Shown here one piece after another: positions 44,655 to 54,628 of a DNA stretch of 64,000 bases. The position numbers and the translations under genes were made by a program. The stretch's first letter is position 1. The number at the start of each line of letters is the position of its first letter. This DNA comes from Rhodopseudomonas palustris (GTDB lineage: Bacteria; Pseudomonadota; Alphaproteobacteria; Rhizobiales; Xanthobacteraceae): positions 79,781 through 143,780 of the forward strand of contig NZ_QYYD01000015.1 of assembly GCF_003591005.1 (NCBI RefSeq), in the 5' to 3' direction. The notes below the pieces were generated by a model. It was not told the origin of the DNA. It was given only the letters and a program-made list of their open reading frames with translations, and ran no database searches.

Positions 44655-47051
44655 ATGGACAAATTGATTGTCGTTAAGTCGGATTTCGACGGCTGGCTCA
44701 GCGTTGACGGCGGCGCACTGGAGGCTGCCGATGAATCCGTGAGGAGCCGGCGGTCGCCCGCATTGCTGCCACGCATGGCGCTGGCAAATACCCAGTCAGC
44801 CGCGGACGATCTGAAGACGCGCAAGCTTCGCGATGCCTCGATGCTCCTGTCGGCGGCACAGCGCGAACTGGCGGAGGTAAGCCATGAGCGGGACGTCCTA
44901 TATGGCGAATTGCTGCGGCTGCGCCGGGCTGCAAAGGTAGCCAAGGGCGATGCAGCGGTTGCCGTGCGTAAGCTGTTGCCGTTGTTGGACTGGGCGGCCA
45001 CCAACCGAGGCTCATTGCTCAATGGGTTCGGACGGAAGGTGCGGCTCGGCCTGACCACGATGCTTGATTCCGTCGCCAGAGATGTCGACGCTATCGAAGC
45101 GTATGTCAGGGAGTACAATAAATTCAGGGGCGTAGCCGAATCTCTCAGGCTTCGTATCTTGCAGACCTGCATGGAGATCGGCTCTGACCTCCAGGACTTG
45201 CCGCTGTTTTCCGCCCTTGACTACTGTACCCAGTATCCCGATGTCGCGGTGTCAGGGCTGAGCCCACTTCTACATTTCGTAACCCGGGGCCGCGCCGAGG
45301 ATCGCTCCATTCATCCGCTGCTCGACCACGAGTTCTACCGCTCGACGTATCCTGAGGTCGTCGCGTTCCAGATGCCGCCGTCTCTGCACTACATCCACTT
45401 CGGCGCGCAGAAGGGATTCGATCCGCATCCGCTGTTCGATTCCAAGAGCTATCTGGAACGATATCCCGATGTTCGCGACAGCGGGATGACGGCGCTGGAG
45501 CACTACATTCGCAATCCGATGTACAATCCACACCCGTTGTTTGATAGTGCGTATTACCTCAATCAGAATCCCGATGTGATGGAATCCGGCATCAATCCGC
45601 TGGTGCATTTTGCGTTGTTCGGCGGCGTCGAGGGGCGGCGGCCGCACCCCCTGTTCCATTCCGATTACTATCTCGCGGTAAATGCCGACGTGGCAAGTGC
45701 CGGGGTGAATCCGCTCGCCCACTATTTGCGCCACGGTTGGAAGGAGAACAGGGATCCCAATCCGGAGCTTTACGGCCGGTTGCTGACCCACGGGAGCAAT
45801 CGCGGCAATCCGTTGCTCGAGTACATTGCAGGCGCTGCGGCGTCTTCGAGCATATCGATCCGGCCGTGCTCGAATGCCGGGCCGCGAAAGAGTGGCGAAC
45901 CTGGGGTGCTGATGATCGATGCGCTGTTTCCACGCCCGGAGCAAGATTCCGGTTCATTGGATCAGATCGGCTTCATGCGCATCTTCATCTCGCTCGGCTT
46001 CCGCGTCTTTTTCTTCGCGAAATGGGAATTTGGCGGCAATCAAGAGCGCGAACGGGAGCTGTGTGCGCTGGGCGTCGAATGCGTTTCCTCGGCGGACTAT
46101 CGAAATCTCGATGAGTTTCTTCTGTTCAACGCAAAGGCGATTGTCGCGTGCTTCGTATCGCGCGTGACCATGATGGATGAATGCTACGATATTCTGCGCG
46201 AATTCTGCAGCCGCTCACCAATCATTTTCAATACCGTCGATATCCATCACCTGCGCGAGCAGCGCGAAGCCAAGCTGCGGCTCGACGCCAGCCTGGCTCA
46301 AAAGGCCTTGGAAACACGTGCCAGGGAAGTCGGCTTTATCGAACGAGCTGATCTCACGATTGTGGTTTCCGGGCGGGAGGCGGAGATGCTGTCGCAGCAG
46401 GTTGCGGCCGCCAAAGTGACCACGATCCCGTTGATCCGCGAATGGGGCTGCGACGCCGTGCCGGATTTCGAAGCGCGAAGCGGCGTCTGCTTCATCGGTG
46501 GGTTCGCGCATCAGCCGAACGTCGATGCGGTCGACTATTTCATCAAATCGATCTGGCCATTGGTTCTGGCGCGGCAACCTGACCTGCAATTCTATATCAT
46601 CGGGTCACATATGCCGCAGCGCCTGCGCGAGCTTGAGGTGGCCGGGGTCGTTGCGGTCGGCTTCGTCGAGGACCTGGCGGCATCGCTGGGAGCCGTCAGG
46701 CTCTCGGTGGCACCCCTGCGCTACGGTGCCGGCGCCAAGGGCAAGATTGTCTCGAGTGTCGGCTTGGGCGTGCCCTGTGTGGCCACGGAGATCGGCGCCG
46801 AAGGGATGGGCCTAGTCCATGATGAGACGATTGTGGTGGCGACTTCGGAGCAGGCATTTGCCGAACAAGTCGTGAAACTTCACAACGACAGAGCGCATTG
46901 GCAGCGAATATCGCGGGCTGGTATGGCGTTCATTCGCGAGCACTACTCCCTGGAATCCGGCCGGGAAGTCTTGAAGTCGTGCTTGCGTCAACTCGGTGTC
47001 CGGCTGCCGGGCAACCTTGGACGATCGGTGCCGGATCGTCAAAATGCCTGA
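44655..47051 (+). CDS. Glycosyltransferase with five tandem ~37-residue repeats
   Basis: A protein of about 798 residues. A helical, coiled-coil-like N-terminus (about 50-175) is followed by five tandem units (about 190-385) of consensus F-D-x-x-Y-Y-L-x-x-x-P-D-V-x-x-S-G-x-N-P-L-x-H-Y...E-G-R-x-P. A C-terminal GT4-like domain follows (about 420-775; FIGGFAHQPNVDAVDYF, then LSVAPLRYGAGAKGKIV as the donor-binding region). The start is set at ATG 44655 with GGCGGA just upstream; TTG 44622 would add 11 residues. It overlaps the next gene by 8 bp in a three-gene operon. The repeats recur in the methyltransferase at 50013. Confidence 0.82.
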   Translation: MDKLIVVKSDFDGWLSVDGGALEAADESVRSRRSPALLPRMALANTQSAADDLKTRKLRDASMLLSAAQRELAEVSHERDVLYGELLRLRRAAKVAKGDAAVAVRKLLPLLDWAATNRGSLLNGFGRKVRLGLTTMLDSVARDVDAIEAYVREYNKFRGVAESLRLRILQTCMEIGSDLQDLPLFSALDYCTQYPDVAVSGLSPLLHFVTRGRAEDRSIHPLLDHEFYRSTYPEVVAFQMPPSLHYIHFGAQKGFDPHPLFDSKSYLERYPDVRDSGMTALEHYIRNPMYNPHPLFDSAYYLNQNPDVMESGINPLVHFALFGGVEGRRPHPLFHSDYYLAVNADVASAGVNPLAHYLRHGWKENRDPNPELYGRLLTHGSNRGNPLLEYIAGAAASSSISIRPCSNAGPRKSGEPGVLMIDALFPRPEQDSGSLDQIGFMRIFISLGFRVFFFAKWEFGGNQERERELCALGVECVSSADYRNLDEFLLFNAKAIVACFVSRVTMMDECYDILREFCSRSPIIFNTVDIHHLREQREAKLRLDASLAQKALETRAREVGFIERADLTIVVSGREAEMLSQQVAAAKVTTIPLIREWGCDAVPDFEARSGVCFIGGFAHQPNVDAVDYFIKSIWPLVLARQPDLQFYIIGSHMPQRLRELEVAGVVAVGFVEDLAASLGAVRLSVAPLRYGAGAKGKIVSSVGLGVPCVATEIGAEGMGLVHDETIVVATSEQAFAEQVVKLHNDRAHWQRISRAGMAFIREHYSLESGREVLKSCLRQLGVRLPGNLGRSVPDRQNA

Positions 47052-49215
47052 TAGCCGCGTCGCGGTCGTGGTGCCGCTCTACAATCATGCCCGCTACATC
47101 GGCGCGGCGCTCGATAGCGTATTGAAGCAGACGAGGCTTCCCGACGAAATCGTGGTCGTTGATGACGGCTCTTCCGATGACAGCGTCGACATCTGCCGAA
47201 GAAGGCTCGACGGGGTCGAAGGCGCACGCGTGCTGACGCAGCCGAATGCCGGCGCGCACAATGCCCTTAACCGCGCTATCGGGGCGACCACGGCGGACCT
47301 CATTGCCGTGCTTAATTCTGACGACGTCTTTGCACTCGACAAGCTCGAACGCTGCGCCGAGCTGTTCGCGCAGCAGCCGGATCTCAGCCTGATATTTGGA
47401 AGGCTGACTATTATCGACGAGAATGATGCCGCAGTGACGGCTGGCTCAACCGTGGAGTGGCTGGCTCGGTCGATTGCTTTCGCCCGGCAAGCCGGGACCG
47501 AGATCGGACTGATCAGCGAGAACTTTGCCACCACGACATCCAATATGGTGTTTCGGAAGGCGACCTGGGTGGCGAACGGCGGGTTCATGCCGCTGCGCTA
47601 TTGTCACGATCTGGAGTTCGTGCTGTCCGCTCTTGGACGTGGGGCGGTGCTGTTCGATGTGGATCGCGTTCACACCAAATATCGGGTGCATCCGACCAAC
47701 ACGATCAAGCAGCGGATCGACAGTGTTCGGGTCGAGATTGCCGGCGTGTTGGCCAACGCGTTGTTCGAGAACGCCGTAGGACTGTCTGGTGAATTCGACA
47801 GCGGCCGGGTCCTCGGGCTGTTCCAGGCGCTGTCGGGAAAAGGTCTCTCCGATCTCATCTGCACGCTGCTGCCGATGCGCAGCGTCAGTGCAAAGACCGC
47901 CTTCTTCGACACCATCACCTCCAGCCCGGCCATCGACACGCTGCGCCACCTGACGGCGCCGGATCGTGCGGCGCGGCTGTTGAGGTGTCGCGCCTCAACG
48001 CATGTGACCAAATCGCTTGCTTCGGCGAACCTGCAAGTGCGGGGCAATCTCGACATCCAGGCGCTGATCGAGGTGTCGGCCTTCGACAAGGGGGGACTGG
48101 AAAAGGTCGTTCTGGATTCTGCGATCCTCCTGAAGGAATTTGGTGTGCGGCCGCTCGTTGTGTCGTGCCGGCCTGCGGGACATCTCGCCGGGGTCGCCGA
48201 GGCTGCGGACGTGGAGGTCGTCAGTCTGCCTGAGACCAACGCTCTGGAAGCCTACCGCTCGTTGGTGGCAAGCCGTCGCATCGACATTGCGATGTCTCAT
48301 TTCTCCCGTCTGGGCTATCCGGTCTTCCGCGAACGCGGCATCCCGAACGTGACCTTCATCCACAACGTCTACGCCATGCTGGACACCGCGGGCGTCGCGG
48401 CTTTCAAGGCGGACGACGCCTATGTCGACCGTTACATCTCGGTGTCAGGCAAGGCGACCGAATACGCGGCAGGGCCGCTCGGGATCGATCCGAGTAAGAT
48501 CGCCACCATCCCGAACGGCCTGATTGTCGAGGAGCATCTGCAGCGGGAGGCCGCGGCGGTGCCTGCGGAACGGGCGCAGTTCGGACTCGGCGCGGATGAC
48601 TACGTGTTCCTTAACGTGGCCTCCTACAATCTTCACAAGGGCCATTATTTGATGGCGGATGCGATGAGCCTGATTCTGAATCTGCGCTCCGACATCAAGA
48701 TCCTCTGCGTTGGCAATGTGATTTATCCGCCGCATATCGAGGAGCTAAGAAGGTACCTGAGCGGAACCGGTCTATCCCGCCATATTTTGATGCCCGGCTA
48801 CTTCGACGACGTGACCCCGCTGCACCGGATGGCGGACGCGTTTCTCCTGCCGTCTTTCCTCGAGGGGTGGAGCATCGCCATGAACGAGGCGATGTTCAAC
48901 GGCAAGCCGATGATCCTGAGCGATACCGGCGGCGCTCGCGATGTCATCGAGAAAAATGACATCGGCCTCATCGTGGCCAACGAGTACGGCGACGTGACCA
49001 ATCTCAACAGCGCAAGGCTGGACGAACTTGCATACTCGAGGCGGAAGTACGAGACGGCGCCGAGGTTGGCGCGAGCGATGATCGATTTCGCCGACAACCG
49101 CCAGCGCTGGGCCGACGCCGGGCGGCGCGGACGCGACAAAATCTTCGAGAAATACAGATTTGAAAATATCGTTAGTCAATATGTGGATGTGCTGAAGGAC
49201 ATTCTGCAGCGATGA
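47044..49215 (+). CDS. Dual glycosyltransferase (GT2 + GT4 fusion)
   Basis: A 723-residue protein. Residues about 5-240 are a GT2 domain ([36 protein letters not shown]). Residues about 360-720 are a GT4/GT-B domain with [26 protein letters not shown] and [17 protein letters not shown] (the donor-binding E-x7-E region). It may add two residues in sequence. It is flanked by 8-bp and 4-bp overlaps, so it is co-translated with its neighbours. Confidence 0.88.
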   Translation: MPDSRVAVVVPLYNHARYIGAALDSVLKQTRLPDEIVVVDDGSSDDSVDICRRRLDGVEGARVLTQPNAGAHNALNRAIGATTADLIAVLNSDDVFALDKLERCAELFAQQPDLSLIFGRLTIIDENDAAVTAGSTVEWLARSIAFARQAGTEIGLISENFATTTSNMVFRKATWVANGGFMPLRYCHDLEFVLSALGRGAVLFDVDRVHTKYRVHPTNTIKQRIDSVRVEIAGVLANALFENAVGLSGEFDSGRVLGLFQALSGKGLSDLICTLLPMRSVSAKTAFFDTITSSPAIDTLRHLTAPDRAARLLRCRASTHVTKSLASANLQVRGNLDIQALIEVSAFDKGGLEKVVLDSAILLKEFGVRPLVVSCRPAGHLAGVAEAADVEVVSLPETNALEAYRSLVASRRIDIAMSHFSRLGYPVFRERGIPNVTFIHNVYAMLDTAGVAAFKADDAYVDRYISVSGKATEYAAGPLGIDPSKIATIPNGLIVEEHLQREAAAVPAERAQFGLGADDYVFLNVASYNLHKGHYLMADAMSLILNLRSDIKILCVGNVIYPPHIEELRRYLSGTGLSRHILMPGYFDDVTPLHRMADAFLLPSFLEGWSIAMNEAMFNGKPMILSDTGGARDVIEKNDIGLIVANEYGDVTNLNSARLDELAYSRRKYETAPRLARAMIDFADNRQRWADAGRRGRDKIFEKYRFENIVSQYVDVLKDILQR

Positions 49216-49772
49216 ATATTAGAGGCTGGTTGCGGCGGTTTTCGTCGGCGCTCAGATTCTATCTGGGCAATCATCTGTTCATGAACTGGACGCCCTATCA
49301 CATTCGTCATGCTTATCTGCGGCGGTTCTGCAACGTGCGGATCGGAGCGGACTCCAGCATAGCCATGGGCTGCTTTATCACCGGCACGTGCATCACAATC
49401 GGCAATAACACGGTGATCAATCGCGGCAGCTATCTCGACGGCCGCGTGCCGCTATACATCGGAAACAACGTCAACGTCTCGCACGGCACGCTGATTCAGA
49501 CGCTGAGCCACGACCCGCAAAATCCGGACTTCGTCTGTATCGAGAAGCCGGTCGCGATCATGGACTATGCGTGGATCGGAACACGTGCCATTCTGATGCC
49601 GGGAGTGACAGTGGGGGAGGGCGCCGTCGTCGCCGCCGGTGCGGTGGTAACCAAGGACGTGCCGCCCTATACGATCTGCGGCGGCAATCCGGCGCGACAT
49701 ATCGCCGATCGCTCCCGGAATCTGCGCTACAAGCCTCGATATTTTCCGTTCTTCGATACGGATATCCAGTGA
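49212..49772 (+). CDS. Left-handed beta-helix acyltransferase (WcaF/MAT-like)
   Basis: A 186-residue hexapeptide-repeat acetyltransferase. The repeats ([55 protein letters not shown]) form a left-handed beta helix, and SHDPQNPDF holds the catalytic His. It probably O-acetylates a sugar made by its operon partners. It overlaps the GT gene by 4 bp. Confidence 0.9.
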   Translation: MNIRGWLRRFSSALRFYLGNHLFMNWTPYHIRHAYLRRFCNVRIGADSSIAMGCFITGTCITIGNNTVINRGSYLDGRVPLYIGNNVNVSHGTLIQTLSHDPQNPDFVCIEKPVAIMDYAWIGTRAILMPGVTVGEGAVVAAGAVVTKDVPPYTICGGNPARHIADRSRNLRYKPRYFPFFDTDIQ

Positions 49773-49961
49773 GTGGACCCTCGACTGCTGTCGCCCGAGG
49801 CCCCCTGGTGAGATGTGGTCAAAGCAGCCTGAATTGTCGATCGATGTAAGTCCAGAATTGGGTACGTCATTTCGGGGCGCTCACGTCAGCGAGGGAGCAC
49901 GTTATCCCGAAGTTTAAGGCACCCAGCCATGCCGCTGGCAAAGCCGTTCGGTCAAGCATCA

Positions 49962-50000
49962 TCTGGATTCCGGATCAGCCGCGCGCGCCGCGGAATGACG
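49962..50000. repeat. Partial Bradyrhizobium-type palindromic repeat
   Basis: The segment contains GGATTCCGG and, after a GC-rich loop, CGCGGAATGAC. ATTCCG and CGGAAT pair. The core is that of the ATTCCG...CGGAATGAC intergenic repeat frequent in this lineage; only one short unit is present, just past the methyltransferase stop codon. The rest of the 49773-50012 gap shows nothing further. Confidence 0.45.
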
Positions 50001-50012
50001 GGCTTGGAGCCC

Positions 50013-51614
50013 TCACGTCTCCGATTGACTTGAGATCGGCACGGCGGGCCGCCGCTCCGCCTCACCATGCATCACCCAATGGACGAAAGGATTGATATCG
50101 CTTGCCTGGAGATCGGGCGCGGATTGTAGATAAAAGTTGGTGCAGAAATTCGGCGTGGGATCCCGGCCTTCGCGCCATCCGAAGATCATGTAGTGCGTGA
50201 ATGGATCAATCCCGTTGGCGGCGATGTCCGGATTGCGTGATAAGTAAAAATCCTGATCGAATCTTGCCTTGATCCGCGCGATATCGGATGGCGACAACTG
50301 CTCCAGACCGGGCAGCGCTGTCGCCGGAGTGTCGCTGCTTGCCGAGGCGGTGTGTTGCGTCAAACCTAAGCGCCCGGCCAAGGAGCGAGCGCCACTACGC
50401 AGGCGACGTCTCGCAAAGCGAAGCGGCTTGGTCAATTTCCAGGACGAACTGTCGTAAACCGCTTGGGTAAGCCGGGCCGACTCGGCAAGCTCCTGAGAGC
50501 GGTGCTGCAACTCGCCTTCGAGCGCGGCATTCCGGCTTTCCAGCCAATCGACATGAACCTTCAAGCCACGATTGGTGGTTTTGAGATTGGCGGTTTCGCG
50601 ATCCAGTTCGGCTATTCTGGCCCAGGACGCCGCCAATTCCTGCGACAATTTGTTGTATTCCGACTGACGTTGAAGAAGCTGCTGGGATACTTGCGCCAGC
50701 TGTTCGGCTTGGGTTGCGATCAGAGCCGCCCGCTCGGCGCTCTCCTGACGCAAGACAGCCAATTCCGCCTCGACCCTCTCCCGGTCCGACTGCGCTGCCG
50801 CTTCCAATGCTGCGGCCTTGTCATGCTCGAGTTGGGTCTCACACTGCACGCGAGCGGCACCTCCCAGGCAACTATAGGCCTGCCTGATCGCGACCGCGGT
50901 ACCCTGCTGAGAGCAGGTGGCGAACAGCGCACGCAGTTCCTCTGGAAGTTCGTCGCCATAGCCCAATACACCGAGACCGTGGCCGTGATAGAATTCGAAG
51001 TGCGGATGCCGCTCACACAGCTCGGCCCAGTACTTGAAGACACCGAAGTTGCGCTCGCGAACATTGGTGTCATGGAACAGTACCACTGCACGCGATGACA
51101 GCTTCGGGATCCAGCTCTCGAAGTCGTACTTGACGTCGTCGTAGAAGTGCCGTCCGTCGACATGCAGGAGGTCGATCGAACCGTCTTCGAAATGCGGCAA
51201 CGCGTCGTCGAACGTCGAACGCACCAGACGTGAGAACGTTGCGTAATATTGATTGTTATGCGCGTTGACGCCAGCGTAGACGCTTTCGTCATACATCCCG
51301 GCGTGCTCGTCTCCCTCCCAAGTGTCGATTGCATAGCAAGTGGTGCCAATGCCGGATGCCTGTACCGCCTGACAGAAAGTGAAGTATGAAAAGCCGGCGT
51401 GGGTGCCCAGCTCGACGAGTCGTCGAGGTTTGACTGTGTTCGTGAGCCAGAACGCAAACGGCGCATGCTCGATCCAGGCCGAGCGACACGAATATTGCGG
51501 CGACCAGAATGACGGAAGCGAGAGAAATACTCGAAAATCCGCGGGGGCAGGCACATCATTCATCGAGGAAGGGCTCCGATTGCCGCCAGGTGTCTGTTGA
51601 AGCGGCATATTCAT
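50013..51614 (-). CDS. Methyltransferase with coiled coil and two surface-polysaccharide repeats
   Basis: About 533 residues from MNMPLQQTPGG. Residues about 60-240 form a class I methyltransferase of the CmcI/Methyltransf_24 type (LVELGTHAGFSYFTFCQA, DLLHVDGRHFYDDVKYDF). A long heptad-rich coiled coil follows (about 270-400). The C-terminus carries two copies of the ~37-residue repeat (FDQDFYLSRNPDIAANGIDP, then FYLQSAPDLQASDINPF), as in the GT at 44655. The 50013-51767 open frame is longer, but its first 51 residues are Cys/Arg-rich and not conserved-looking. An ATG at 51563 (MNDVPAPADF) is another possible start. Confidence 0.8.
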   Translation of the reverse strand: MNMPLQQTPGGNRSPSSMNDVPAPADFRVFLSLPSFWSPQYSCRSAWIEHAPFAFWLTNTVKPRRLVELGTHAGFSYFTFCQAVQASGIGTTCYAIDTWEGDEHAGMYDESVYAGVNAHNNQYYATFSRLVRSTFDDALPHFEDGSIDLLHVDGRHFYDDVKYDFESWIPKLSSRAVVLFHDTNVRERNFGVFKYWAELCERHPHFEFYHGHGLGVLGYGDELPEELRALFATCSQQGTAVAIRQAYSCLGGAARVQCETQLEHDKAAALEAAAQSDRERVEAELAVLRQESAERAALIATQAEQLAQVSQQLLQRQSEYNKLSQELAASWARIAELDRETANLKTTNRGLKVHVDWLESRNAALEGELQHRSQELAESARLTQAVYDSSSWKLTKPLRFARRRLRSGARSLAGRLGLTQHTASASSDTPATALPGLEQLSPSDIARIKARFDQDFYLSRNPDIAANGIDPFTHYMIFGWREGRDPTPNFCTNFYLQSAPDLQASDINPFVHWVMHGEAERRPAVPISSQSET

Positions 51615-52125
51615 GCAAGGTTGCCTGATCTTCAGGGGCGACCGCCACGCGGCAACAGCTTTGCCTCGGAGAGTAGCCGGATACTCGACGAAACGAGACC
51701 TTGGCGGTCCGCATCCATTGCATTCTGCGCAGGAAAACCTCGGCCCGGACGTCGCCGTTGTCAACACGTCGGAAAGTCGCTGCGACTGCGTTGCGGAACC
51801 GTTCCCAATTGAGGCTGGCCTGCAGCAAACCCTCAGCCGAGTGCGGTCGCATTGCGACTGTTACCGGCAGTGACAATGCCGCAGCGACGCTGTTCGCTGC
51901 GAGTGGAAAGATGGCGAGCGATTTGACTGGTGCTGGCGGAAGGCCGAGCTCAGGCTGAGCGGTGTGGAATTCGGCGGCTGTGTTGCTGTCCACCGTGCGA
52001 TGATTGCGGGCGTTGTGCGAATGAAGGCGCGACGATCAGCGTGGTCGGCGGCGATTGTATCAGCTACGCGTAGCTCTTCGATTGCGTAAGGTCCGCCGAT
52101 GCCGTTTTGCGAGGGATCCTTGGAT
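51615..52125. other. Intergenic region without a supported gene
   Basis: About 510 bp between the methyltransferase and a GT2 gene, both on the minus strand. A 145-codon minus-strand frame (51556-51993) overlaps the methyltransferase 5' end and has no recognisable homology, so I do not call it. No terminator or repeat is evident. Confidence 0.4.
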
Positions 52126-53154
52126 CTAAGAGGCAACCGGAATGCTGTCCGTCGTTTTCGCCCGTGACAGCTTGGCTCGAATGATTTGTTGTTCCTTTTC
52201 GGCGTCGATCGTCTCGCTCACCCGAATGTCGTCGACCTGCCGATAATATGCCGCGAGTGCGTTCAATGCGTGGGCCGGCTTGTCGACGGTGCAACGGAGT
52301 GCGAAGTCCCAATCGTTCAGCCGGCTGAGATTCGGATCCCAGCCGCCGTAGCGGGCGACGAGCTCGCGCCGATGGACGAGCACATTCGTGTCGATGAAGT
52401 TGCCGACCTCCAGCCGGGCACGGTCGAACGGCTCCCACAGGATGCAGGCCGATGGCAGATTGTGGAGGAAAGTGACGAGCGCGCCGTAGACGAAATCGAC
52501 CTCGGTATGCACCGCCAGTTGATCGACGGCGAGTGCGAGAAAGTCCGGGTACCAGGTGTTGTCGGAATCGAGGTAGGCGACCAACGGAGCAGATGTTTCG
52601 TCGAGGCCCCGGTTGCGGGCGACCGAGCTGCCGGTGTTTTGCTGGCGAATGTAGCGGATACGGGGATCGCCGAGAAATGGCGCGACGGCGTGTTCGGTCT
52701 CGTCGCTGCTGCCGTCGTCGACGATCACCAGCTCCCAAGCCGGGAAACTCTGCGCTTGCACGCTTGCAATCGCCTCGCCGACAAATCGCGCGCGGTTATA
52801 AGTCGGAAGGATGACCGCCACGGCGGGGTTGCCGAGCTTGGCGACGGCTTCGCGCGCGCCGGGCGGGCGGGCGCTCGGTGATCCGACCACGAGTCGCTGC
52901 AGGGCGAACAAGCGCAGCTGCAGTTCGTCGGTCCGTGGAATTCCCTCGCGCGATGCTGCGGCGATGCGCTTGTCCAGACCGGCGCCGAATCGATCGGCGA
53001 GCGCGTGCTCCAATCGATCGACCCGGTCCTGCAGTTCGCTGACTTTGAGATGAACTTGCTCGCTGTTCTGCGGAGTTCGTCCTGCCTGTTCCGGGTGCAG
53101 CTCCAGCCAATCGATGATCAGGGCGCGTAATCTTCGTTTGAGTTCAACCAGCAT
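52126..53154 (-). CDS. Family 2 glycosyltransferase with coiled-coil N-terminus
   Basis: A 342-residue protein. Its N-terminal ~100 residues are helical, with KVSELQDRVDRLEHAL. The GT2 domain (about 110-310) has VAVILPTYNRARFVGEAIAS, VIVDDGSSDETEHA and AYLDSDNTWYPDFL (DxD). The C-terminus continues with RLNDWDFALRC. It is the last clear polysaccharide gene on this side of the island. Confidence 0.9.
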   Translation of the reverse strand: MLVELKRRLRALIIDWLELHPEQAGRTPQNSEQVHLKVSELQDRVDRLEHALADRFGAGLDKRIAAASREGIPRTDELQLRLFALQRLVVGSPSARPPGAREAVAKLGNPAVAVILPTYNRARFVGEAIASVQAQSFPAWELVIVDDGSSDETEHAVAPFLGDPRIRYIRQQNTGSSVARNRGLDETSAPLVAYLDSDNTWYPDFLALAVDQLAVHTEVDFVYGALVTFLHNLPSACILWEPFDRARLEVGNFIDTNVLVHRRELVARYGGWDPNLSRLNDWDFALRCTVDKPAHALNALAAYYRQVDDIRVSETIDAEKEQQIIRAKLSRAKTTDSIPVAS

Positions 53155-53565
53155 ACAGGCGAATTCCAGCGGTGAGGCGATCCAGAGAGGTGCCCTCGTT
53201 TCGGAACGTTGACTGGACGACCTCCGTCCGCTCTTGACTTAAGCATTGTGGGGAAAGGATCCAGCCAGTTTGTAGAGCAGTTGAAGGCGCTCGCGCTGCC
53301 CTGCCGACCCGTCTCACCACGCCCTGTCATCCGGGGCGATCAGTAGTTGCGGCTGTGTGCTGGTTTTGATCGGTGCTGCCGATCGAGCAGGATCGCTAAA
53401 GCAGGTCATGGCCTCGGCCGGGATGCGGGCGCGCGCCCGCTAGGCTGAGCGCTCCTCTCATCATAGGTCGTTAGTTACCGCAGAAGGTTCACTTTTCGAT
53501 GAGGCCGGGCCGCGCGCCCGGTTGCGGCGGCTTGTTCGGCTCCATTTGCGAGCCTGAGGAGTGCG
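53155..53565. other. Intergenic region at the island boundary
   Basis: 411 bp separating the glycosyltransferase and the Liv transporter operon. It contains a perfect GC palindrome (GCGGGCGCGCGCCCGC, 53425-53440) and no supported ORF. Confidence 0.45.
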
Positions 53566-54405
53566 TTACAGCCAGCGCTTGCGTCGCTTGAAGCTCTTCA
53601 GGTTCTTGAAGCTTTTGCGCTGGTCACCGGCGCCGCCGAGGTAGAACTCCTTGACGTCCTCGTTGTCGCGCAGTTCGTCGGCGGTGCCGTCGAGCACGAC
53701 CTTGCCCTGCTCCATGATGTAGCCGTGGCTGGCGACCGAAAGGGCGGCGCGGGCGTTCTGTTCGACCAGCAGGATGGTGACGCCAAGGTCGCGGTTGATC
53801 TGCTTGATGATCGAGAACACCTCTTTGACCAGCAGCGGCGACAGGCCCATCGATGGCTCGTCCATCAGGATCATCTTCGGCCGGGCCATCAGTGCGCGCC
53901 CGATTGCCAGCATCTGCTGCTCGCCGCCCGACAAATAGCCGGCGAGGCCCGTTCGCTCCTTCAGGCGTGGGAAATAGGTGTAGACCATCTCGATATCCGC
54001 CGCGACGTTGCGGTCGCTGCGGGTGAAGGCGCCGAGCCGCAGGTTCTCCAGCGAGGTCATGTCGGAGACGATGCGGCGTCCTTCCATCACCTGAAAGATG
54101 CCGCGGCGGACGATCTTGTCCGGATCGGTGCCGTCGATCCGCTCGCCATCGAACACGATCTCGCCGCGCGTGACCTCGCCGTCCTCGGTCTTCAAGAGGC
54201 CGGAGATCGCCTTCAGCGTCGTCGACTTGCCGGCACCGTTGGCGCCGAGCAGCGCCACGATCGCGCCTTGCGGCACCTCGAGACTGAGCCCGCGCAGCAC
54301 CAGAATGACGTCGTCATAGACGACTTCGATGTTGCGGACGCTGAGCAGCGGGGCGGGGGCTGTGGCGGCAGACGGCCGGCTGTCGGTTTGCGGTGCGGCT
54401 TCCAC
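53566..54405 (-). CDS. livF: Liv-type ABC transporter ATPase (LivF)
   Basis: A 279-residue ATPase starting at GTG, with GGAG suitably placed upstream. Walker A LLGANGAGKSTT, signature LSGGEQQMLAIGRAL and Walker B MILMDEPSMGLSP are intact. It has the short Q-loop and C-terminal region of LivF, the second ATPase of branched-chain amino acid (HAAT) transporters. It is separated from the livK-like gene by a long palindromic repeat. Confidence 0.95.
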   Translation of the reverse strand: MEAAPQTDSRPSAATAPAPLLSVRNIEVVYDDVILVLRGLSLEVPQGAIVALLGANGAGKSTTLKAISGLLKTEDGEVTRGEIVFDGERIDGTDPDKIVRRGIFQVMEGRRIVSDMTSLENLRLGAFTRSDRNVAADIEMVYTYFPRLKERTGLAGYLSGGEQQMLAIGRALMARPKMILMDEPSMGLSPLLVKEVFSIIKQINRDLGVTILLVEQNARAALSVASHGYIMEQGKVVLDGTADELRDNEDVKEFYLGGAGDQRKSFKNLKSFKRRKRWL

Positions 54406-54460
54406 GACAAGTCTCCGAGGTTCTCATTGCTTTCCCGGGAGTGGGAAGAAGCGGCGTTGA

Positions 54461-54604
54461 ACCTCTCCCCGCGCGCGGGAAGAGGTCGACCGGCGTAGCG
54501 TAGCCAAGCCGGGCGGGTGAGGGGGCGCTTCCGCGGGGCCGAGCAATTTAGACCCGCGGAGACGCCCCCTCACCCCGATCCTCTCCCCGCCAGCGGGGAG
54601 AGGG
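54461..54604. repeat. Long palindromic intergenic repeat
   Basis: The segment holds nested inverted repeats. An inner pair, CGGGTGAGGGGGCG (54513-54527) versus CGCCCCCTCACCC (54562-54575), brackets a loop with CCGCGGGG/CCCGCGG. At the right end CTCTCCCCGC-CA-GCGGGGAGAG forms its own hairpin; CTCTCCCCGC starts the left end. This is a multi-copy intergenic element type of the Bradyrhizobium/Rhodopseudomonas group. Confidence 0.7.
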
Positions 54605-54628
54605 AGCACGTCCGCGCCCGCCTTCAGC

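Noticed and set aside
51556..51993. A 145-codon minus-strand frame upstream of the methyltransferase
   Set aside because: It overlaps the methyltransferase 5' end in another frame and has no conserved pattern.
53425..53440. GCGGGCGCGCGCCCGC palindrome as a terminator
   Set aside because: No T-tract, and no gene ends close to it.
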